64,000 bases of DNA from Bryoerythrophyllum caledonicum (Eukaryota > Streptophyta > Bryopsida > Pottiales > Pottiaceae). Below the pieces are notes generated by a model. The model was not told the DNA's origin. It did no database searches and saw only the letters and a program-made list of their open reading frames with translations. The stretch lies in assembly GCA_963971425.1 (NCBI GenBank), contig OZ020515.1, positions 32,995,856 to 33,059,855 on the forward strand. Direction: 5' to 3'. The position numbers were made by a program, and so were the translations under genes. Positions within the stretch are counted from its first letter, which is position 1. Each line of letters opens with the position of its first letter. Of the stretch, positions 35,946 to 44,203 are shown piece after piece.

Positions 35946-36588
35946 TGATTTTAGTAGTATGATTAGTCAACAAGTTGGCAACTAGTTTTAGCCACCATTG
36001 TCATGAATATTATCCCTCATTTGTTCACCTACTACAGTTCATTTTGTAATAGCCCTCTATCAAAATTCTTCCCTAGCACACAATTTTGATACTTGATAAA
36101 TTGTATAAGCTCAGTATGTTATACCTACCGAACGCCATGCATTTATTCTTCGTCTCATCTTCAACCTCAATTTCTTATCGTTTTATCCACAACTATTCTC
36201 ATTCCCATCTCTTGCATTTTTTAAATATTTTTTAATATTATCCAAATGAATATTTAATGTGTAATCATATAATTAGCCAATAACTAATGACTTTGTAATG
36301 ATTTTTTATAGGATACTTCATGTATATTTGTATATCTAAAACTTCTATGCACAATTAAAGAATATTTAAATTTTACTTAATGAATGTTTGAAGTTTTAAA
36401 AGTATATTTCAGGATAGTTTAATTAATATTTGTATATTTAATGATTATTTATAGAGTATTTAATGCACTGTTAATGAATAGATAATGAATAGTGCATAAA
36501 TTTCTAATGTAAAATTAATGTGTAGTTGAATATTCAATAAGTATTTAATGAATATTTACTGAATATGTAATGCACATTGAATGCATAA
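35946..36588. other. AT-rich spacer
   Basis: Very AT-rich, with many TTTAATGAATATT-like short repeats at 36.2-36.58 kb. No gene. Confidence 0.6.
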
Positions 36589-36826
36589 AACACCATATTC
36601 ATTATATTGGGAGATTGGGAGCCTCCCAAAATAATATTTGAAGCTTGAGAATGACCTAAATATGCAAATATTTAGTAAATTTGCACAATGCAATTTGTCC
36701 AATATCTACAATCTGGGTACATATTCAGCTTGAGTCGAGCTGAATGTGCACCAAAAAAATGTATTGGAAAAACCGTTCATAACTTTCAAAATCCTGGAAA
36801 TCTCCCAATAAAATGAGTATGGTGTT
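36589..36826. mobile_element. 238-bp MITE with the giant transposon's TIRs
   Basis: Left end AACACCATATTCATTATATT and right end (reverse-complemented) AACACCATACTCATTTTATT match each other and the 24346/44169 TIRs, including the GGGAGATT that follows. The interior has one near-palindrome (about 36726-36750, centre G) and no coding capacity. A clean 9-bp duplication is not visible (AATGCATAA versus ATAATATGT). Most simply a non-autonomous derivative of the same family that landed in, or formed within, this copy. Confidence 0.75.
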
Positions 36827-37200
36827 ATAATATGTGATGGATATCTAATGAGTATTTTACTTGTATTTCTATATTTATTGTATGTTTAAGTTTTTTCCTT
36901 TTCCAATATTCCTTTCATTTCTCATTTTCGTTTCCAGAAGAATGTTCTTATATTTCCAATCTTCTACTTGCTGTTTCATTTTCCCTCCATATTTTACATT
37001 CTACTTTGTCCAATTTTTGATATTTTTCGTTTGCTCCATACCTACGTCCGATTATTCCCAAGCTCTTTCTTGCAAATTCTTGCTTTTTTACATGCACTCA
37101 ACCCTTCCTTACTATGATGCTCAAGATGTAATCAAACCATGATTATGGTTTCCTAAACTAATTGTCCACAAGTAAAAAACTTTATGTTCCACTATTTACT
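36827..37200. other. AT-rich spacer
   Basis: Pyrimidine-rich plus-strand sequence with a spurious 93-codon ORF rich in Phe, Tyr and Ser. No motif supports a gene. Confidence 0.5.
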
Positions 37201-37369
37201 AGGATTGACATTTAGAGTAGTAGTTGACATCGGGTGATGTACAATTTTGTCACTACACTTATTGTTCATTTTACAATTACTGTATGGATTCCTATTTAGT
37301 GTCCACTTCTCTAGAAGCCATCTTCTGTATACTGGAGCTACATAGTGCATTTTTGCTTTCTAATCTACT

Positions 37370-37700
37370 CCATTTAGTGATGGTGCACAATTTAGCGCTA
37401 GTAGAGCTAAACTGTGCATATTTTCTTTTTAGTTCACTGCACCCAGTGATGAGGCACACGTTAGCGCTACTGGAGCTAAAGTGTGTGCACACACTCCTTT
37501 TGGTTCATTGCACAAAGTGATGGTGAACACCTTTGCTAAAAATCGAGCTAATGTATGTGCAATGTGTATATCCACTTCTACAAACAATCATTTTGAACTC
37601 CGTACTTCTCTTTATGGTTAAGTATTTCACAAGTGAAATCGTAATCTTTTGAATTTTAAAAGGGTTTTCAAAATATGTGGACCTAAATCTCCAATAGTAA
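37370..37700. repeat. Internal diverged copy of the right-end region
   Basis: Three outer-type motif copies and the following sequence through GTGCAATGTG...CACTTCT...GAATTTTAAAAGGGTTTTC line up with 43470-43800 near the right TIR, at perhaps 65% identity by eye. Suggests an internal duplication or an older nested copy of the same family. Confidence 0.55.
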
Positions 37701-38845
37701 TATTAAAAAGCAAAAAAATATGACGATCCCCTAGTCTTTAGTGGATATGAAGTCTAAGTATTCTTGGTACCCTAAATCAATAATATGTGACAATGTGTGA
37801 AAATGTATGAATTGGGATGTAATCTTATTTTTCACTAGAAGAATAACATGTTTTTCCACAATATCATTCGTTCTAATATTACTTCTATGTATTCAAAATA
37901 TCACATTCCATACTGAGTCATAGCAAAACATTTTTCAGGTTGCTCGACGTGCCGGCAATCGAGAAGTTTCTCTTTCGGCTCGCATAACTTTTATTGAAGA
38001 CGTTCATTGAGAAAATATAATTATGCCTCATGACTTTTATCATCCTTCTACAAAATTTTGAGAATGTCAAAAATAATTTGCAACCACTAGAACGTGCTCA
38101 AAAACTAATTATTCCATTTTTGCTTGTATCAATAATTTCAAAATTACTTACATTACGAACATTAAATTATGCCTGATGCACTAAGTGATACACTTTGTAT
38201 TAGTTATATTTTATATTTTGATTATCCTTTTTTTGTCATGAGGAGGTCTCTCCGTTCCTTGTTGAAATCTTTTAATATTGTTCCACTCTCTATGTGTTAC
38301 AAATGACAAAGTCTTTAATTTCACGTCAAAACATGAAATAAATTGTGAATGGTCAAGAATTCTTCCATCTTTCAAGTCATGCTTAGACTGCCACACCCTA
38401 AACTCATGATAATGCAATGCGAACTCAAATATAAGATATTTTAATTCAAAATATTAGTAACCAATTTCAATTCCAAATCCAGACCATGGAGACACTTGGG
38501 ATTCTTGCCAAAGAATGCACATTCTAGATTGATGACAAAATAGTAACATGATGCACATTTTTAAAACCCCAAAGAAATGATGTCCAAAGCATGTTTGAAA
38601 ACATAAATTTTTGCTAAAAATACACGTGCACATAAAATATGTTTTTTTTTAAAATGCTACTTGTTTGTTAAGGTCTTTGATTTCAACATAATAGATAAGT
38701 CCTATTTGGATTGTAATACAAATTATTTCTAATCATCTCAATATCTTCTCGACATTTCCCTATACCTTAGTTGAATTGTCAATATCTTGAATGTTCAAAG
38801 TTTTATTATATTGAAATGAAATGACATCAGAAGATAACACCTAAA
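37701..38845. other. AT-rich spacer, nothing recognised
   Basis: Low-GC sequence without credible ORFs, tRNAs or terminal repeats. Confidence 0.5.
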
Positions 38846-38962
38846 CCAAGGACCCTAAACCCTGAACCCTAAAACCTGAACTTAAATACCAAACCCTAAA
38901 CCCTAAACCCCAAAACCCTAACCCTAAACCCTAAACCTAACCCTAACCCAAACCCTGAGCAT
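38846..38962. repeat. Interstitial telomeric repeats (CCCTAAA)
   Basis: An imperfect run of CCCTAAA/CCCTAA units, roughly 12-14, at 38846-38962, orientation C-rich on the plus strand. Plant-type (TTTAGGG) telomere sequence inside the giant transposon, ~1.4 kb upstream of the transposase-like gene. Confidence 0.9.
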
Positions 38963-39590
38963 TATCCTAAAACCTTGTATATAACTCGCATGTGCGAGTA
39001 TATTCGAGGTATGTACTCTTCCTTATTTTAGTCAGCCAGGAAATAGTTGATTCTGTTTTCCGCTAAGATTTCGAATTTGCACCTTTTTAGGGGCTGTGGA
39101 AAAGCCCCCCCGCCAATTCTGAAGTTTCCTCCCGCCAATTCTGAAACGGTCGTGTGTCCGTGAGTGACCTCGCCGATCCTCGAAAACTTTCTTCATTTCT
39201 TTCCTTTCTCACTTTGGTTGCTGTGCAAGGTTGTTGTGGAGAGGCTTGGAGGGAGAAGAACTGTCGGAGGTTGAGGAGGGTAACATCTACAGGTTACGCA
39301 CGGTTGAGCAGGGCGCTTGCGCGAGGCAACAACGCACCAGTTGTCTTCTTCATAAGGTACACAATGTATACTTCTTGCATTCTCTGTGCACAGTCTCTAG
39401 CAATTAGGATGTGACAGTGTGTAGGGTTATTTGCGGTGGTTCCAGTTGCTACTGTGATTTTTAAGCATCACTGCGAGTTTCGTGACGACTAACGGGAAGA
39501 TTTGGGTTGTAGTACACAGAGAGTCAGATTCATATGCTGAAGAGTTTTACCATATGAATCCCTAAAAAGACGCCGAAAATCACGGAAGGA
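38963..39590. promoter_or_regulatory. Probable 5' region of the transposase-like gene
   Basis: Higher GC than neighbouring spacer, with CCCGCCAATTCTGAA repeated twice (39110-39145). An 86-codon ORF at 39154-39414 has no recognised motif and could be a leader exon or chance. No core promoter could be fixed. Confidence 0.35.
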
Positions 39591-39990
39591 CAGTTTAGCT
39601 CGAGTCGAGCTAAACTGTCTTACCATCTTTCCAAGGACAGTTTAGCTCGACTCGAGCTAAACTGTCGATATGTATTATTATCGTCAGTTTAGCTCGAGTC
39701 GAGCTAAAGTGTCCTTGGAATGATGGTAAGACAGTTTAGCTCGACTCGAGCTAAACTATCTTACATTATTATATTGACATTTTAGCTCGAGTCGAGCTAA
39801 ACTGTCATACCTTCTTTCCTAGTTCAATTTAGCTCGACTTTAGCTAAAGTGTCGATAAATATTATTATCGATAGTTTAGCTCGAGTCGAGCTAAATTGTC
39901 TTACCTTCTTTTGAAGGAAAGTTTAGCTCGACTCGAGCTAAACTGACATACCTGATGTCCTATTTCTGTTTAACTTGACTCGAGTTAAAA
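39591..39990. promoter_or_regulatory. Phased array of alternating near-palindromes (47-bp steps)
   Basis: Copies start at 39591, 39638, 39685, 39732, 39778, 39825, 39872 and 39919 (steps 47,47,47,46,47,47,47), with a ninth, weaker one near 39967. The odd central base alternates strictly G,C,G,C,G,C,G,C, so successive sites point in opposite directions with 94-bp higher-order units. The spacer after copy 1 is the near reverse complement of the spacer after copy 3, so the first four sites form a larger inverted structure. Located 340-740 bp upstream of the transposase-like start. Further diverged copies lie near 40014, 40119 and 40204. Confidence 0.8.
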
Positions 39991-40327
39991 TAACAATCAG
40001 TCTGGTAGTCATAAATTTAGGTCGGGTCGGGCTTAGTTGTCTTTGTCAAGGGTGAAATAATTTCATATTCGGCTTATAGCTAATTGCATGAAATTTTATA
40101 CTTGTCATCTTATACCGCATGAGTTTACCTCGAGTCGAGCTAAATTTACATGGTCTGCCATGTCAGCTCACTTGAATCATACCTTTTTTTTTTCAAGCGC
40201 CAGACCTTACCTCGATTCGAGATCAATTACCCTCCTCCTATGCTGCTTCATAAATGTCTATTCCTTCAAGGGGTTACCCATTTTTATTTGTCAGGGTTTT
40301 TTATTATGTATCTCATTGGAATGCAGG

Positions 40328-43159
40328 ATGTCGTCTTCGGAGGGCGACGATGTTCATGTTGACGCTCCCGTGAATCCAGACCTGCCTGAGTTTGATGTTA
40401 TTCCTCGCCGTCTCTGGGTCGGGCTGACTGTTTTGCTTCACAATGGTTCGGGTGTTCGCGTTGCGGAGGGGTTGGTTCGCAATGTCCGGTCCAGTGCACT
40501 TCTAGGTTCCTCTGGTCCTCTTGGGGATTCAAATGTTGTAGTACAGGTGTCCAGTACTTTTGTTTTAGACGAAGCTCCTGATGAGTGGAGGTACTCGTTT
40601 AAGACCTGGCCTATTCAACAAGTCTTCTTAAACGGTGTGAGTCTCTTCCATCATTGCCTTCGGGACATTTACAATGTCTGGTTGGTTGAGCGTACCAGAC
40701 CTCTAGGTGGGAGCTCCCGTTCGTACGACAATTCCTCAAGGAATACACGTCCAACAGTGTCCAGGAATGCTGAATTTCTCATGACCCCTCTTTCCATTAA
40801 CGTTGTTGCGAGCAATAGTTGTTGCAGTCAAAACTGTGTTCAACACTACCCTAGAGATAAAATAAGAGTCCTTCGGACGCGCTTGTACAGTGAGACCATC
40901 GTGCAGTTCAGAAATCATATCAAACTCGACGTTCACAGGTAGTTTCATAGAGACGCTGCGGGTAGGAAGGTTGTGACCCTAGAGGGTGTGGACGTTTGTG
41001 CCCATGCCTGGATGAAAATCATGGGTGTAAGTTCGAGTACTTTCTATCGGAATGCGAAGGACGCTGCCGCTGGTCATGCCGCTCAACACCACGGGAATAC
41101 CGGTTTGCGTAAGCCTAGAGGTCATACGGTTGTGGCTACTGCCGCTCTTGGAGCCATTCTCGATAGACATGCGGACCACATGCCTCACAAGTCTCGTGTT
41201 CTCCCATTTGGGGAGAAGGCTGTGGCAATGGTCCTCCCTGCAAGTTTTAAGTGGAAGGATCAGATACCGCTTCTTGATGATCATCTCGCTGATTGCGGAT
41301 TGCCGCCAATCTCAACCTCAAGCTTGAGTAAGATTCGGCGTTTGAGCTTCCCTGAGTACTATGCCAAGAAAGGTGGAGACAACTTTGCCCGTTGTTCTAC
41401 TTGTGACAAATACCAGGATCAGAAGAAGCTTACTCAACCTGGAACACAAGCATCACTGTTATGGCAAAAGAAGATGCAGGTTCACATTGATTCTGCATTC
41501 TCACATCGGGACTTGTACTACCTGAACCGATTTCAATCAAAGTCGTCGCCCGAGGAGGTTCTTACCATCATGCATGATAAGATGGATCACTCAAAGACCG
41601 CCTCCCCGGTTTTTTCACATAAAACAAAGCACCTAGATGGGCTTATGAAGTTGCCTCTTGCAATCACAGGTATGCTTGCCCATGGTCATGTGGACCAGCG
41701 TTACGCCCATTACGGCCTTGATTTATACTCCCATGATGCCAATTACACGGTCGGGTCGTTCGCAAAACTATTGCGTGACCTGGAGGCGCCTCCGAAGTCA
41801 TCGTCCCGGCAACTCTTCCCAGAATCTAGTTCTCATCCATTGTATGCGGCGGTATTACGGGGTGCGGAGATGTGTTTGGATCCATTAGGGCCGATTCCAG
41901 ATATCCTAGTTCCAGGGAGGCCTTTGCCACCAATATTGAATGTACAAATGGACAATGCAGTTGGTGATAACAAAAATAGATTTGTTTTCTGCTTTTGGTC
42001 TCTCCTTGTTGCAAAACGCATCTTCCGCGAGGTGTATGTTAATTTTATGCTAGTTGGGCATACACATGATGATATAGATGCATTATTTGGACGTTGGAGT
42101 ATGACACTGAGGAAGGAGAGTTTTCCAACCATTCCTTTGCTCATGAGGTCGTTTATGAAAAATGAGAGTGTTCCCACAATCCCGCATCTCATCCAAGAGG
42201 TTCCTGACTTTAAGAAGTTCATTGGGGGTATGATTGCGGACGGTGATGAAGCTTTGGAGGGTCATACAAAGGCTCATCAGTTGAAGTTTTATGTGGATTC
42301 AAGTGGTTGTCCGGTAATGAAGTATAAAATCCTTTGTCATGATGAGGATTGGCTTCCTAAGGGAGGAGAAGGTAGTGGCATCAAATTGTGGAAGGAGGAT
42401 TGTGAAGGAAGATCTTTATGGCCTCGCGGAGAACCTGATGCATTGAAGCCTTCTATGATGCGGCATCTCCATGAGGTGGTGAAGGGACTTTCAGGATTCA
42501 TCGATTACTGGGAGCAATCATCTCGGGAGTCTGTTGAAGCCCGATCGCGTTTTGAGCCACTTTCGTATTATTGGCGTGATGTTAGAGCTGCTCTGATTAT
42601 TCCAATGGATACGCCGATATCATTGGTAGACGGCTTTTGGCCGACGACGCGAATTGCCCATGCCATTGAAGATGAGTTCTCAGCGGAGGGTGAGGTTCGT
42701 GAGGAGTACTGTGAAGATGAGCATTTTGTTGGCCAAAGGCGCGATCGTCCACCTCCTTCTTTTAGAGTTGGTCGTGATCTTTTTGCTGGCTATTTTGTTG
42801 CATTGCGTCCTTGTGATGGGGACGAGCGCCCATTTTGGATTGCTCAAGCAGTTTCAGATCCTAATTCTAACCCGGATATGCCAAACACCGTGCGTATCCA
42901 ATTCTTCCGCCCTATATCGCGGGATCGGGATGTTCTGAAGTTCTATAAAGATTGGGATACAGATTGCAACCTTCGCTGGACAATTGAAAAGGGGATAGCC
43001 ATAACGTGGGAGAGTACCGATTCAATCTTGACAGCATGGAAACCTAGGTCTTCAAAGAGGGATGGAGGTTATGTGCAAGATTCAACTACAAAAATTCCGA
43101 AGGGACAAGTAGCAATTATCAAGGCTTCTTTGGAAGCACTTGCCAGGTCGGAATTGTAA
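40328..43159 (+). CDS. DDE/D (RNase H-fold) transposase-like protein
   Basis: The start is ATG at 40328 (MSSSEGDDVHVD), directly after a possible acceptor AATGCAG|G; an upstream in-frame stretch from 40088 looks like leader. 943 residue positions, including one in-frame TAG at 40940-40942 after which the same frame continues. N-terminal part has a Cys cluster (CCSQNC) and a helix-turn-helix-like SSSTFYRNAKDAA. A CSTC...  knuckle (CSTCDKYQ, ~356) precedes the core. The likely catalytic triad is D in MHDKMDHSK (~417-420), D in LNVQMDNAVGDNKNR (~542) and D in VGHTHDDIDALFGRW (~581-582). The last two motifs match a eukaryotic family of transposon-linked proteins known to me only as a DUF (DUF7869-like, from memory). 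Ends TAA-type at 43159. Role: cut and joining of the TIRs, by inference. Confidence 0.75.
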
Positions 43160-43470
43160 TAGACTTAGATAAATGGAGTTTCCTTTTCCTAGATTTTAGA
43201 TTCTGATGCGTAATACTTCATGTAGTATGGTTAGATCCATTGGTGCTGGGATTATAGATATTTGTATTTCATTAATTTACACTCTGTATGACTATAATAT
43301 GTGATGCCAATGATTGCTATGAAATATTTTCTCCATTCTTTTTGTGTATCGGTGATAATTTGCAGTATGTTTTATTTTCTTTTTATAATAACAATGTGGT
43401 AAATTGCTTCTAGTCTTGAAACCAATAATACCAGTAATGGCCTTTATGGTGAATGATAGAAAGTAAATGT
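43160..43470. other. Transposase-like gene 3' region
   Basis: AT-rich 3' flank, with TAATAGA after the stop; no ORF supported. A polyadenylation signal cannot be fixed. Confidence 0.45.
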
Positions 43471-44140
43471 TGGGTCGCACTTTAGCTCTAGTGGAGCTAA
43501 AGTGTGAGCAAATCTTCTTATTGACACTTTAGCTCTCCATTCTTTTTAGTTCAGTGTACTTAGTAATGGTGCGCACTTTAGGTCAAGTGGAGCTAAAGTG
43601 TGTGGAGTTTCCTTTTTGAGTTCATTGCACCTCTAAGTGATGGGGACACTTTAGTTCGAAAAGAGGTAGTGTGTGCAATTTTTTTCCCACTTCTGAGCAC
43701 CATCATTTGAAACTCGTTATATATTTTTTTGGCCAATGTGAATTCCAGAAGGAGAATTGAAATTCTTTTAAATAAAAAAGGGCTCATCAAAATGTGTTAA
43801 GCTAATTCTCTTACAAGTGGATATTTGTCCGTCATTTAGCTCACTTTTAGCTAAATTGGAGCATGGTATTAATCCGGGTTAGTAGGATCAAGTGTGAATA
43901 TTTAGCTATTCATATTCAATGAACACATGTGGTATACAAGAAGTGTCAACTAATGTGTTCTTCTTTTCAATATTATAGTTAGATTCGTAATGTAATGTTA
44001 TCCGTAGTACTTATTTTTCTACGGGTTTTTGTAGAAAACATTACCTCCCAATTTAATGGAAACTCATATCCCTCCATATTGTAGAGTTTAGATGTGCACT
44101 TTAGCTCTTATTATCTACATGTGTTAATTTGGGAGTCACT
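43471..44140. repeat. Right subterminal region with outer-type motif copies
   Basis: Copies near 43479-43505 (CACTTTAGCTCTAGTGGAGC), 43574-43600, 43645-43670 and 43834-43860, plus half-sites near 43524 and 44098. They belong to a ~70-bp repeat with GTGATGGTGC and TTTCCTTTTTGAGTTCATTGCAC phrases. Confidence 0.75.
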
Positions 44141-44169
44141 AAATCTCCCAATATAACGAATACGGTGTT
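44141..44169 (-). repeat. Right terminal inverted repeat of giant transposon
   Basis: Reverse complement begins AACACCGTATTCGTTATATT; 27/29 identical to the left TIR at 24346-24374. Followed by CAAACAAAA, the right candidate duplication (44170-44178). Confidence 0.9.
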
Positions 44170-44183
44170 CAAACAAAAAGCTC

Positions 44184-44201
44184 CTCCCGGCAGACGCACC
44201 A
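44184..44201 (-). other. Element B primer-binding site (tRNA-Gly)
   Basis: On the minus strand TGGTGCGTCTGCCGGGAG follows the LTR end after two bases. Its complement CTCCCGGCAGACGCACCA equals, from memory, the 3' end of plant tRNA-Gly(UCC) plus CCA over 18 nt. The position fixes element B as minus-strand. Confidence 0.75.
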
Positions 44202-44203
44202 AA

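Larger units (their letters stand above)
24346..44169. mobile_element. Giant TIR DNA transposon, 19.8 kb
   Basis: Bounded by inverted repeats beginning AACACCRTATTCGTT, 27/29 matching, and by a near-perfect 9-bp duplication, inside the leader of element B. It holds a plus-strand transposase-like gene (40328-43159) and a divergent five-exon minus-strand gene (31449-25758). It also holds about 40 copies of a 27-bp near-palindrome, two hairpin repeats, an interstitial telomeric tract, a MITE with the same TIRs and an internal copy of its own right-end region. No capsid, packaging ATPase, protein-primed polymerase, reverse transcriptase or tyrosine recombinase is seen, so it is not a Polinton, retroelement or Crypton. 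The family is not one I can name; duplication length and fold hint at MULE-like relatives. It must be younger than host element B (LTRs <1% diverged). Confidence 0.85.

Noticed and set aside
36580-36835. 9-bp duplication around the MITE
   Set aside because: Flanks AATGCATAA and ATAATATGT do not match; only a 4-bp ATAA similarity, likely chance in AT-rich DNA.
36861-37142. 93-codon Phe-rich membrane protein
   Set aside because: AT/pyrimidine composition explains the ORF; no supporting context.
39154-39414. 86-codon gene upstream of the transposase
   Set aside because: No motif, homologue or splice link recognised; kept as possible leader sequence only.
39591-39990. CRISPR array
   Set aside because: Regular spacing, but repeats are palindromes of alternating polarity, spacers are related to each other, and this is a plant genome.
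24346-44169. Polinton/Maverick or other virus-like element
   Set aside because: Size and TIRs fit, but no protein-primed polymerase, retroviral-type integrase, capsid, protease or packaging ATPase is seen, and the flanking duplication is ~9 bp, not 6.
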